From Mycoplasmopsis californica (lineage in GTDB: Bacteria > Bacillota_I > Bacilli_A > Mycoplasmatales > Metamycoplasmataceae), in NCBI RefSeq assembly GCF_000695835.1, contig NZ_CP007521.1, positions 186,001 to 250,000 on the forward strand: a DNA stretch of 64,000 nucleotides, given 5' to 3'. Positions 34,575 through 45,107 of the stretch are shown here, piece by piece. Under the pieces are notes generated by a model. It ran no database searches. It saw only the letters and a program-made list of their open reading frames with translations, and was not told the DNA's origin. A program made the position numbers and the translations under genes. Numbering within the stretch: position 1 is the first letter of the stretch; the number at the start of each line of letters is the position of its first letter.

Positions 34575-35040
34575 TATAGTCTCCTTCATACTCGATTAGA
34601 TTTAATGCAAGCTTCATTTTTAGTTCAAATTGCAATTCTTTTAGATAATTTAAGCGAATTGCTTCATCAACTTTTAGCCCTATGCTTAATGATGCTGTTA
34701 AAAAGTTAATTTCCTGTGTAACCTGTTTTAACTCGTGTTTAATGATTTCTTTTGGAAAGTTTAGTTTATCTTCTATATATAGTTTGGCCTCAGAAAATGT
34801 ATTTATAGTCGCAATTTCATCATTAATAACGATGTTTGAATTATTTAAAAATATATAAAAAGATTGTTGCGTTTGTTTATCATCAACTTTGATAAGAGTT
34901 TGTTCAAAGCTGGCAATACTTTTTCGTTCAATTGGGATAAAAACAATTTCATTTTGAAGATTGAAGTGTAACGACGCTTTATTAAAAGAGATTGGCGAAG
35001 ATGACAATGAATTAATTTGAATTCTTATATTTTTAGACAT
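34567..35040 (-). CDS. F1-like ATPase epsilon-like subunit (MSC_0621 family)
   Basis: 157 residues. The first ~85 look like a beta-sandwich (alternating hydrophobic strands), the rest like two helices (ELKQVTQEINFLTASLSIGL...). This is the two-domain plan of F1 epsilon, though identity to housekeeping epsilon is not evident by eye; the call rests on position and architecture. An upstream in-frame ATG at 35097 lies inside the gamma-like gene, so 35040 is chosen. It overlaps both neighbours by 8 bases. Confidence 0.7.
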   Translation of the reverse strand: MSKNIRIQINSLSSSPISFNKASLHFNLQNEIVFIPIERKSIASFEQTLIKVDDKQTQQSFYIFLNNSNIVINDEIATINTFSEAKLYIEDKLNFPKEIIKHELKQVTQEINFLTASLSIGLKVDEAIRLNYLKELQFELKMKLALNLIEYEGDYNE

Positions 35041-35941
35041 CTTTACCTGCCTTATTATCTTTTTTTCTAAAAAACATGACAATATCTTCAACTTCAAGTT
35101 CGCGTTTGTGTTTGATTATTTTTTTTCTTAATTTTAGGATATCTTCATCAAGTTGCTTGATTGTTTGGTTTGTGCTTATCAAGTTATTTTTAGCATTATA
35201 AAAGTAAGATTCAATTATTAATGAATGAATTGCGTTTGAAAGAAAAATATTAATTTCACTGTCGATAAAACGATTTAAGTCTGGATAGATTTCAAACTCA
35301 CGAATTTGCGTAGTATTTATTGGTTTATCAAGATTTGTTAATTTGTGAACGTCAAATTTTTCCAATGGTAGGATTGTAAAACCTTTGCGAAAACTTTTAT
35401 TAGTTGAAATTACAAAATGAACTGAATCATAAACTTCATCAACATATAAAAGCTTGATTAAGAAAGCAAGTTCGGTGGCTAATTCCTTAGTTTTTTGTTC
35501 TTCCGTAAATGATTTAATTACATTTAAATTGTGTGTTTTGGCAAAATCAATTGCCCGTTGGCCAATAACTACAAAATCAGCTCTGGCTTTTGTGATTTGC
35601 TCTAAAATCATTTTCTCATAACGTGTATATGAGTCGGTTGAGTGTTTTTGTTCCTCAGTTAAATATACTCATAATTGCTTTGGTTTGCTGAATAGATGAG
35701 CGAACTTTTTGCCAATTTTGGTATCTTTTAAGCCACGATTGTGGATGAAGTTGTTTTTGATGTTATACTCTGTTTTTAAGTCTAAAATTAAACTTTTACT
35801 GGTAAGTGCATTATTGACATAAAATTGAAGTTTTTTGTTCAGTTTCATAATGTTAATAAGCAAAATATTTTTTTGATTATTAGCTTTTGTGTATATGTTT
35901 TCTAAACTATCTTTTTTTTGTTCAATTTTTTTAAAATGCAT
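35033..35941 (-). CDS. F1-like ATPase gamma-like subunit (MSC_0622 family)
   Basis: 302 residues. The N-terminal (MHFKKIEQKKDSLENIYTKA) and C-terminal (about 250-290) parts are long charged helices that could form the coiled-coil rotor shaft; the middle contains FVVIGQRAIDF, reminiscent of the alpha/beta core of F1 gamma. One UGA is Trp. It starts two bases after the previous stop. Assignment rests on these features and the conserved order of the cluster. Confidence 0.75.
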
Positions 35942-35943
35942 AA

Positions 35944-36474
35944 TTAATTTTCGATACGAGCAAGTAAGTCTTTGCCAAATAATAGTTTTAATTTACCAGT
36001 TTGTTGTGATTTAAACATTACTGAGCCAGGAATAACTTCAAGTAAATAATTATCATTAATTAACTTAGCTATTTTAATGTTTAGCTGAGATAAAAATTCA
36101 TTTAATCCTGCATGTTCTGAATCTCTGACATTAATTGAATCTGTCGCTGATGATTCTCACTGAGTAATTATAGGGACTAGAATTGTTTCGCTAAATTTAG
36201 GGATAATATCAAAACCAATAATAAATTCTTTAAAAACAATATTAAAACGTTTCTCAACTGCGTTTTTAATTGCTGAAGTGTATGAAGTATAAATAGGTGA
36301 TTCAAAACCTAAACCCATTGATAAAAGAATTGAAGCATTTAACTGAGTAAAGTTAATGAAGCGAGGGTGTTGAACTTTTTCATTATATAGAGAATATAAG
36401 TCAAATAAAACTAATTCATTTAAGCGATTTAGTTCTTTGATTTTTCGTTGTTCTTTTCTTGTTGATTTGTTCAT
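35944..36474 (-). CDS. F1-like ATPase-associated protein (MSC_0623 family)
   Basis: 176 residues, no membrane helix or signal. The first ~35 residues are highly charged (NKSTRKEQRKIKELNRLNEL) and probably helical. AGAGAGG precedes the ATG, which overlaps the membrane-protein stop as TAATG. No enzymatic motif is visible. It is recognised only by its fixed place between the membrane protein and the gamma-like subunit. It could act as a stator or adaptor; this is inference. Confidence 0.65.
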
Positions 36475-37940
36475 TATTTTACCTCTCTTTGGGTTTTATT
36501 TTTTGCTAAACGATATAGTGTAATTCATAAACGAATAATTGTCGCTGATAAGAAAGTAAGAGCTAGAATAAAGTGAGATAGTGCAAAAATTTGTCCTAGA
36601 TCCAGAGCTGAATTAATGTAGTTTAGTGATTGATTTTTGTGACTTAACATTACTTGGTTTGCACCAAGAACCGCGATCATCAATATCGATGAAATAACTA
36701 AAAGATTGATGAAAATCAGTGTTAAACGTGATACAGAGAAGTTTTTATAAATGTATAAACCAATCATTAAACTCATGCAAAATACAGTCATAAACATTAC
36801 TACTAATGCCACTTTTGTATTGACATCATTAAGCATCATAAACATAAATGTTCCTGAATTAATAACGCATAGCAAGCTTAATATGATAGTGTTAACAATT
36901 AAGCTTTTTGTATTTATTTTGCGAACGAATGTAAGGATGAAGTATAGGGTGCAAGTTAGTATTGGTACAATCATAAATGCTACAGGCGCTCAGTTAATTG
37001 GATAAATCAATTTCGGGTCTAGATAACTTATTTTATTAGCGGAAATGCCAAATAATCTAAACATTCATATTACAATTGATGCCAAAATGATTACGTTGAA
37101 AAGTAAAGCGTTTTTAAAGTAACCTTGGTCATACTTATTTGAAATAGCTAAAATAACTTTGTCCCATAAGGCGAAAAATAATAATAAGCTAACAGCAACG
37201 AAAATAGCAATAGAAAGCAATAAATTAGTTGGTTTTTTAATTTCAAATAGATTTCTAAATCAATCGTTAAAGTAATTATTATGTAACATTTCGACATATC
37301 CATCATTTTGTGAATAAGAACTCTTAGCTCACATAAATAAAATGGTAATTCCAATAATTAGTAATAAAGCTCGTGCAATATAAGTAATTATTAGATTTTT
37401 TGTATTGCCAAATACCAATGGATCACTTTTACGCTTAGTTAAATATGAAAATAGTGCGTATGATAAATCAAGTGCAAATAACGGAATAAAAGCAAATGAT
37501 ATTTTGATTATTTCCGCTGAATTTATATTTGTGTATGTAAAGAACAAAATAAATGCAGAGATAGAAGTTAGCGAATATACAGAGAACCAAGGTCAGTATA
37601 AATGCGATTTTTCTTTATTTAGGTAAAGATCTGTGAATATTTTTGAAAGTGGATACACAAACAAAAACATTAATAATGACAATCTTAACAGGGTTGTAAA
37701 ATTTAACTCTTTAAATTGTGTAGTTGAGAAATTCAAGAAGTATAAAGGACTTTTATCTGGGAAAACATCAATAGACATCAGTGTTTTTTCAGCAAAAATA
37801 AATAATAACGTTGCAGCTATAAAAAATCAAGAAGCAGCCAGTATTTTATAAATTCTTACCGTTCAATTACGTTTTTGTTTATTAACTAATGAATCATAGT
37901 CGTCATATATTTGTTTGTTATCTAACACATAATCATTCAT
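36474..37940 (-). CDS. F1-like ATPase-associated polytopic membrane protein (MSC_0624 family)
   Basis: 488 residues with about nine or ten hydrophobic segments and short charged loops. It has no resemblance by eye to F0 subunit a or c: I see no conserved membrane Arg/Glu pair. It is the putative X0 membrane part of the F1-like machine, whose mechanism is unsettled. A strong AAGGAGG precedes the ATG. It begins 24 bases after MIP2 ends, so MIB-MIP and ATPase appear to form one transcript. Four internal UGA codons confirm the code. Confidence 0.75.
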
Positions 37941-37964
37941 TTTTCCTCCTTATGTTCATTAGTT

Positions 37965-40502
37965 TTAATTTTGAAATTTAAATTGTTGAGGCACATTGTT
38001 ATCCTCGATTCCATTTTCGAATAAATATGTTTTTATGCCCTCGGCATATTTTGCTTTTAGTGCTTGACGATATGAGTTTTTTTGGTCTTTTCCACCACCA
38101 TAGATTAGGTCATATTGTGGTAAATTGTAATTTCCGTAGGCACCTTGATAGTTGTAACCTTCTGATCTAAATGCGGCAATTACACTGGTTTTAGCTTTTG
38201 GATAAACTGAGTGCAAGATTCCCACCAATTCGTTGTTTTGATTTCTAACACTTGAACCAGAAGCGCCACCAAAAGGTACAAAACGTCTCAACATGTACTG
38301 TAAACCACTGTTAAAATATTGTTTTAAAGTTTCGCCATCTTTGTCATAAGTGTCATAAATATCTTTAGCGACAATTGGGTTAGCAATAAATCCATCATTA
38401 ATTCCTGGTTTATTTGTAAATGTACGAAAACTTAAATTGTAAGATAAATAATCACCTTTATCTAGTTTTTCCTTAGAAATTGACGGTTGACCACCTTCAC
38501 TTTGTGGTTTAGCATCGTAAAATTCGTAATCTGAGTTAATTCACAAACTATGAGATGTCTTTTTAATTTTGTTTTGCTCATCATCTACATCGCGGCGGAA
38601 GAAGAAGTCTTCATCGCCACGAGGATAACCAAGGGCGAAGAGTTGATCAGTTTTTTTAGGAGTTTTACCATTCTTAACTGCTAATTGATAATCGATTTTG
38701 TCATAGTCGCGTAAATATGAAGTTGATAGAAATTTAATTTTTTTCTCAGCCGGAAGTGAGTAATAATCATTTGTAACTGCTTTAGCCATGTCTTGCGCAT
38801 CTTTCGATACGTTTTCAATTGTTTTTTGTTCTTTTGTTGCGCCAAAAGTTAAATCATTAGAGCTTGTTGATAATTCAGCTAGCTTGGCAAAATCAACCTC
38901 AATTACAGCAAAATCAGCCATTTCCTCAACATTTTTGTATTTTTCTTTTTGTTCTCCGATTAAATAATCTTTTGGAGAGGATGTTAAATAATCAGTTGCA
39001 TCAAACACTCTAGTAACAGCTTCCTTGATTTTATCTCCACCTCAACCATAAGTTGTAAAGTGCGGGTCAAGTGAGGTTAGTTTCAATTTAGTTAACACGC
39101 CGACAGGTTTGTCCATGAACGTCATTTCCATACCTGTAAATTTAGATGTTGCCATTATTCTGGCAACGTGTGAGTTAGTACCAAAGTATCATTTTGTAGG
39201 ATAGCCACCATTTTTAGGAATTTCATAGTCTAGAATTCACATAGTACCGGCAGCTCTTCTACGACTTCTTTTTTCGCTAATTTTAGCTTCAAATTCTTTT
39301 ATTTCTTTTTCAAGCCTTTCAATAGCTTGTTGATGTGAATACGCCTTAATTTCATTAATTTCTTGTTGAACACTAGCTATTTTTTCGTCGTATGTTTTTT
39401 TAATTAATGGCTTATTAACTTCAGCATTTCTTTTGTATTCGAAGTCGAATTCTAGTTTTAAATCAATAATTCTTTTATCTAGTGGCTCAATTAACTCGTT
39501 TTGGTATTCTTTTAGAGCCTTATCCTTATCAGAACCTTTTAATCTTTCAATGTATTGTTTTCTAGGATTAATTTCTTTATCGAATGTATCTCAGTAACTA
39601 AAGTAAACTGAGATAGTTTGTTTGGCAATATCGATATATTTTTGATTTGGTAATAAACGAGCAAGGCCGACAGATTTATAAGGGTTTTTCTTTCCTAAAA
39701 AGTCCGTTTGGCTGAAATCAGAAGGTAATGTTCTATCCGGTTGAATCGCTAGACCTTCTACTGTGCCATCACTTTTTAGTTTTGGTACTGTAAAACCTTT
39801 GAATATTGAACTATCGTATGATGGAAGATTGACTTTTGTAGCTTTTTGATTGAACTTTTGTGCTTTTTCATTAGTGTATTCTAGCTCTGGTCTAGCTGTT
39901 GCAACTGTTTTTCCGTGTGCTAAATATTGTTGAATTAGAAATTTATCATATTCATCATTGTCTAACTTGTATCTTTGCTCCTGTGAAGCTCCTAGATAAT
40001 TTTTATATCAGTTAGCATCCTTATTTTGATTTCTATCAGGGACTGTGCCATCATCGTTTATGTTCGATTTCTTTAGACCTTCAATTATATATGTGAAGTA
40101 ATGTTGAATATTTTTATTTTTTTTATTGGTAAATAGCAGTGTTAAGGCACCAACTCCTGAACTATTATCATTATTTGATGATACAGACGAAAGTTGAACA
40201 TCGTATTCACTTGCGATATTTGGTTTTAACTTAATTATGATATCGTTTTTTGCCTTGGCAAATCCTTGTGCGGTGTAATCAGCTTTTGTTTTGTTATTTT
40301 TGAAACTTAATTCAAAAACATTATTGGCATCTTTGAATTTTTTTTCTATCGATGGATCAATTTTATTTTTATGTGGTGTAGGCTGAGCTAGTGAGGGATT
40401 TGGTTCAGGTTTTTTATTTTCTGATTGGCAAGAAGCCGCAAGTGTAATTGGTAAAATACCAAAAACACTGGTTGTTAGTGTTAATATAATTTTCTTTTTC
40501 AT
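37965..40502 (-). CDS. mip: MIP, immunoglobulin-cleaving serine protease lipoprotein (copy 2)
   Basis: 845 residues. Lipoprotein signal ending LAASC (Cys25). Central charged helical stretch (about 270-400), then the DUF31 protease with GTNSHVA (His about 445) and FGGASGSSVRNQNN (Ser about 748). Sequence blocks such as YNLPQYDLIYGGGKDQK and DATDYL.SSPKDYL are nearly shared with MIP1, showing a duplicated pair. Start after AAGGAGG. It lies 33 bases after MIB3 and 24 bases before the ATPase membrane gene. Confidence 0.88.
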
Positions 40503-40535
40503 TTTCTAACCTCCTTTGTTAATTATGTTATTTGA

Positions 40536-42926
40536 TTAAGCATATGTGTAGCCATTGTCTTTTTCGACTTTAAAACCGGCACTGGTTAGTTGATTTTCTA
40601 ATGCTTGGTTATCTGAGTTAATTACCACAGTTTTTGTGAATGATGGATTTCCATTTTGGGCTAATTCAGCAAATCTTGTTAAATTAGAGATGGCAGTTGG
40701 TGACAATGAAGAATCTGTTATTTTAAATTTGGTTGTAGTTGATCCATTTGAGAATAGTATTTTTGGTCTTTCCATTCCTGCAGGTGGAGCAAAATTTTCC
40801 AATCCTGCATTCTCAAGGTCTGTATTTCCGATTTGATATGAGTCTGAATCATTAAAAAATGTTGCTCGTCAGATTTTGCGCGGATTAGATTGCGTTTCTG
40901 GTCTATTTTCGTTATAAAAGCGAATTCCTCTTAGACTTCTAATTTTTGGAGCTCTACTGAAATCTAGGCCTGTGGCATAAGAGTTTCCACTTTCATTATG
41001 GTCAGGATTAGTACCATTTCCATATCTACCTTGGAATATTGGTTCGTTGTTCCGTATATATCAAGCCATTTTTAGGCCATCATTAATGCGCTTGAAGCGT
41101 TCTTCGTCAGTGCTTGCACTATCTTTATAGTCACTTGCTTCAAAAGCTAGTGTATCAAAAGTAATTCTAGAAATTATTTTTATACCGCTTTGGAATTGTT
41201 TGCTAACGTTGTAATCAATGGTGTTGACTCATTGAACATTTTTTAATGCTCATGGGTTGATGCTTCATTCTTCCTGTGTTGAATTGCCGTCAGTATATAG
41301 TGCAAGTTCTTTAATGGATTTATTTTCCAATTCAATTAAAGAACCTGTATTTGTGGCTTCAGCACTGAAGAATAACTGCAATAGTTCTAATTTATCAGGT
41401 AAATCTTTTAGAATGTCTTTGAATTTTTGATTTGCGTCATTTTTACCCATATTTTTAATTCTGAAACCTTGAACAGTTATATTATTGTCCTTAATATGTT
41501 TAAGTAATTTTGAAGTGTAATCATAAGCATCAGGATTCCCGGCGTCAATTTCAATGACCCTACCTTCATTTATTCTTTCAGGATCATTTTTTTGGCGTGT
41601 TAATTTAAATACCTCAATTCCGTTAATGTTTTTTAAAATATCTTTAAAATCGCTATCAGTTTTAGTTATATTTACTTTATTTCATCCTCTAAAATTACCT
41701 TCTGAAATATCTTGCGGACTTTCAGGTCATGGATCTGGATTACCGAACGCTTTTCTATCTTGATTATCTCCTTTATATTGAGCAAGCACTTGATTATTTT
41801 CATCAGGAGGACTATATGCATGGCTCTTAAGATTACCATTTTCATCAACATAGGCATTTCTTGGATCTAGAACGTAACCTTTTTTAAGCATTTCTTCAGC
41901 TTCAGAACTTAAAGTTGTAAATTTAGTTTTATCTAAATGTTGTAGTAGTCACGCATATCTATGGTCTTTGCTTACGAATTTATTTTTCATTTCAGGATAT
42001 TGTTTTCTACCTTCTTCAGTAAGAAATTTTAGTAGAACGGATTCGCTTGCTGTATCAAATAGTCTTCATCATTTATCTTGAATAGATTTTCAAGTGTCTG
42101 GATTTTGTTTAACAAATGAACTAACTTCTTGCTCTGGAACAGTTTTTAGGTTGTCAATATATTTTTCCGCACCCTTACCAAGTAAACCAACGGGATCATC
42201 TACTGCATTTTTTGCCACTGTTTGCTTTAGATTTTCGGTAACAATAAAACCTTTGATTTTAGGAACACGATGAGCAATATAAGGCTTTGTATTGGCTAGA
42301 TGTTTATCTAGCTCGTGAATTTCTCTTGGTTTTATGTCTTCAACAATTGTTTCAACTTGGATTTGTTTCTTATTATATATATCACCAATTGTTGCAGTTT
42401 TTTTGACGACAACTGTTTTTGGAGTTTCTTCGCTTTTTGCGGGTGGTGTAGGTACTGGTTTTGGTTTAGGGGCTGGCTTTGGTGCAGGAGGAATTGGTGC
42501 TGGAGTTGGCTTGGGTTTTGGTTTTACAACAGGTGACGTTATTTTTTTCTTTTTAGGAGGTTCTGGTTTAGGTGCAGGAGGAGGAGTAGGTTTAGGCTTA
42601 GGTTTGGGCTTATTCTCTGGTTTAGGTAAGTTATCTTTTTGAACTATTGGCTTAGGTTTAGGCTTGGGTTCTTCCTTCGGCTTTGGTTTTGGTTGCGGGA
42701 TTTCTTTTAAGTTGGAATCAGCATTTGAAGCTTTGGCGTTAGTTAGTTCTAGATTATCCTTCGGAATAAAATTACTACGGCCAATTAAATTTGAATTATA
42801 TTCTATTGATGCACTTGAATTGACTGTTGATGCATAAACAATTCCGCCGATTAAAGAAGCGGTTCCAACAGTAACCCCAAGTGAAATTAAAATTAATTTA
42901 TTTTTTCTATTTTTTCAAAAATTCAT
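40536..42926 (-). CDS. mib: MIB, immunoglobulin-binding protein (copy 3)
   Basis: 796 residues. Membrane anchor at about 11-31; a strikingly repetitive Pro/Lys/Glu spacer (about 72-172, many KPKP units); then the external region with the shared block (ATNTGSLIELENK, 41265-41450) and the terminal YTYA. GGAGG stands before the ATG at 42926. First gene of the MIB-MIP-ATPase transcript. The KP-rich DNA is internally repetitive, so the spacer length could change by slippage. Three MIBs in tandem clusters suggest different antibody or surface-reach specialisation (inference). Confidence 0.86.
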
Positions 42927-42950
42927 ATATCCTCCAACTTGTTTTACACC

Positions 42951-42956
42951 ATTATA
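42951..42956 (-). promoter_or_regulatory. -10 hexamer of the MIB-MIP-ATPase operon
   Basis: TATAAT on the minus strand, 24 bases before the MIB3 ATG. It predicts a leader of about 18 bases that includes GGAGG. Confidence 0.5.
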
Positions 42957-43331
42957 TATTATTGTTAGATTATTTTAATATGGTGTGTGAAAATATAAAA
43001 AATAAAAATTAGGTAATTACAAAAACGTTAAAATTGCACGTTTTTTTGACAATTAAACTGTTTTTTACCGTTTTTTTCACTGTTTTAGCTTGTTTTTTAA
43101 ATAGTTGAAAAAATTTGTTTTTTTTTTTTTTTTTTCAAAAGGGTTTTTTGAAAAAAATTTATAAAAAAAATTCACAAAATATTCTATTTTTTGCAAAAAA
43201 ATCAAAAAATCAAGACTTGTTTTGAGTACCTACGGGATGTAAATTTGAAGATAAAATTAGATTATATTTAGTCAAAAAAACTCTATCAGAATTTGCTAAT
43301 AGAAATTTATGGTTGGATTATTAAAAAAGTG
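42957..43331. other. Upstream region of the MIB-MIP operon with homopolymer and phased T-tracts
   Basis: No gene is seen. Plus-strand T-tracts of 4-7 bases are centred near 43063, 43074, 43084 and 43095, a spacing close to one helical turn, with another near 43044 and a T18 run at 43118-43135. Such phasing bends DNA. On the minus strand these are A-tracts upstream of the operon promoter. Confidence 0.7.
43118..43135. repeat. T18 homopolymer tract
   Basis: Eighteen T (A18 on the operon strand), about 160 bases upstream of the MIB3 -10 hexamer. Tracts this long usually vary in length between cells. Confidence 0.85.
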
Positions 43332-43356
43332 AAATAAAAAAGTGGCTAGGCCACTA
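43332..43356 (-). terminator. Terminator of rpmB
   Basis: AGTGGC / GCCACT six-bp stem with loop CTA, followed on the minus strand by TTTTTTATTT. Confidence 0.8.
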
Positions 43357-43381
43357 TTTGCGTACGTACGTGATGAAAGGA

Positions 43382-43576
43382 TTAAGCTGTAGCTGAATCT
43401 CTTCTTAGAGTTTTAAGTGTTTTTGCACTAACTCTCAAAGTAACTGGTCTACCATCAATGTTAACTTTAATTTTTTGTAAGTTTACATTGAATTTTCTTT
43501 TTGAAGCGTTCATAGCGTGAGAACGCTTGTTACCAGTTTGTGCACGTTTACCGGTAATTTGATCAATTCTTGCCAT
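43382..43576 (-). CDS. rpmB: Ribosomal protein bL28
   Basis: 64 residues: [20 protein letters not shown] and a basic remainder, standard bL28, part of the 50S subunit near the E site. I start at 43576 because AAGGAG lies five bases upstream and the family begins MAR; an in-frame ATG at 43591 is inside the leader. The single cysteine-pair form of some L28 proteins is absent, so it is the zinc-free type. Own terminator downstream. Confidence 0.95.
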   Translation of the reverse strand: MARIDQITGKRAQTGNKRSHAMNASKRKFNVNLQKIKVNIDGRPVTLRVSAKTLKTLRRDSATA

Positions 43577-43710
43577 ATGGACTCCTTTCACTAAATAATA
43601 TATTATTAAAAGTATGCTAATTATACAAAAAAACTGTGTAATTAATGCTTGAAATATTTTACCATATAAGACTAAAACCTGAAATGATTAAATTACAAAT
43701 TAAAAATATG

Positions 43711-43757
43711 AAAAACTCAATCTTTTTCAATATTTTGACTGATAAAGATTGAGTTTT
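43711..43757. terminator. Terminator of lgt
   Basis: AAAACTCAATCTTT (43712-43725) pairs with AAAGATTGAGTTTT (43744-43757). On the minus strand the stem is followed by a T-rich stretch. Serves lgt. Confidence 0.75.
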
Positions 43758-43767
43758 GGTCAGTTAT

Positions 43768-44739
43768 TTAGTAAGCTAATGAAATATATTCTTTTTTATT
43801 TTTATCAAATAATCTTGTTTTATTAATGTAATTTACGTAGGCTTGTGGATGAGCCATTTGATAAACATATCTGTATTTTTGTTTTACTTTGATGTAGTGA
43901 ACTGGCGAAATGTATGTATGGTAAATAAATAATATTGAACCCAAGGCTATATAAACCAGAGCGGCAATAGTATAAATATCATAAGCGTGTTGACGTAATG
44001 GTTCTAATGCTAATCTAACTACACCGTATCATATAAAGTAAAATCCTGCATTTGTTCCTGGCTTGACTAATCCAAACAAATTGATTACTCATACTAAAAT
44101 AATATAGCCAGCTAGGTTGATTAAACCTTCATATAGGAATAGTGGATAACGGAAAAGTCCAGGTTGATTTAGTTTTTGACTTAAAGCGTCACTGATAAAC
44201 ATATTTTGAGCAAAACTCTTGCCAAAAATTAATACAGATGAACCATCTCAATCGACTTTACCATACAATTCATGGTTAGCATAGTTTCCTCAACGACCAA
44301 TTACTTGACCAATTAAAATTGTTGGAATAATTATGTCGATAGCTTTACGAAAATCAATTTCGTGGCGTTTGTGATAGACGTATAAACAACCAGCGGCCGC
44401 ACTTAAAAGAACACCACCTTGAATACTTAAGCCTCCTTCTCATATTTTTCACCATGAAGACCAGTTGAAGTTTGGGTCGTAAAGAGCTACCTCGACTAAA
44501 TCTCATAAACGAGCACCGACAATGGCGGTCGGGATAACAATTACAATCAATGTATATAAAATTTCAAATTTATACTTTTCTCTTTTTCAAAAGAAGCTAA
44601 TAGTTAAAATTGCAGCTAACATTCCTAAAAGCATAGTTATAGAATATGTCCTAATTGGTAATGAGCCAATCATAAATAAAGTGGATGCTGAGTTAGCAGG
44701 AACGCCGGCTACAATTCCATATTTTTCACCAGGATTCAT
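43768..44739 (-). CDS. lgt: Prolipoprotein diacylglyceryl transferase
   Basis: 323 residues, polytopic membrane enzyme that attaches diacylglycerol to the lipobox cysteine of prolipoproteins, such as the two MIPs. The signature GRWGNYANHELYG is intact (family GRxGNFxNxE), preceded by GGLSIQGGVL and followed by RYPLFLYEG. Seven or so hydrophobic segments. Six UGA codons or more are read as Trp, so the naive frame is heavily broken. GGAGGTGAA immediately precedes the ATG at 44739. The C-terminal ~55 residues are a charged tail. Confidence 0.93.
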
Positions 44740-44904
44740 TTCACCTCCAAAATAATATTTACCATTATACAATAAAAATTCCGATTTTAATTTATAATAA
44801 TAAACGAACAATAAAATTAACCATATTAAAAGGTTCTTTATTTGCCTAAATTCATTGCAAAATGAGTATTTTCGCAAAAATATCATAGTTGTTCAAAATA
44901 TGAT

Positions 44905-44994
44905 CGGTAGTTGCTCGAGTGGCTGAAGAGGTTTGTCTCGAAAACAAATAGCGGTGCAAATCGCTCAAGGGTTCAAATCCCTTACTACCGGCCA
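44905..44994 (+). tRNA. tRNA-Ser (anticodon CGA)
   Basis: 90 bases including an encoded CCA. Acceptor arms CGGTAGT / ACTACCG pair fully. D-arm CTC...GAG; anticodon stem TTTGT/ACAAA around loop CTCGAAA, giving anticodon CGA at 44939-44941 (reads UCG); a long variable arm AGCG...CGCT, as in class II tRNAs; T-arm AAGGG TTCAAAT CCCTT. Anticodon plus long arm identify serine. Confidence 0.96.
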
Positions 44995-45107
44995 TTTTTA
45001 TTTTTTTATTTTTTTATTTTTATGGTTTAATTTTATTATTGATTATATATCAACTCATATATTTATATCTTTAATAAATCATTTATATATTTAAATTAAG
45101 GAGGCTT

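Noticed and set aside
42315..42642. Plus-strand Gly/Leu- and Trp-rich open frames (42315-42536, 42334-42642)
   Set aside because: They are the antisense image of the Pro/Lys-rich spacer of MIB3; no ribosome-binding site and an odd composition.
43361..43371. Palindrome CGTACGTACG near rpmB
   Set aside because: Short and isolated; the nearby AGTGGC/GCCACT hairpin explains termination better.
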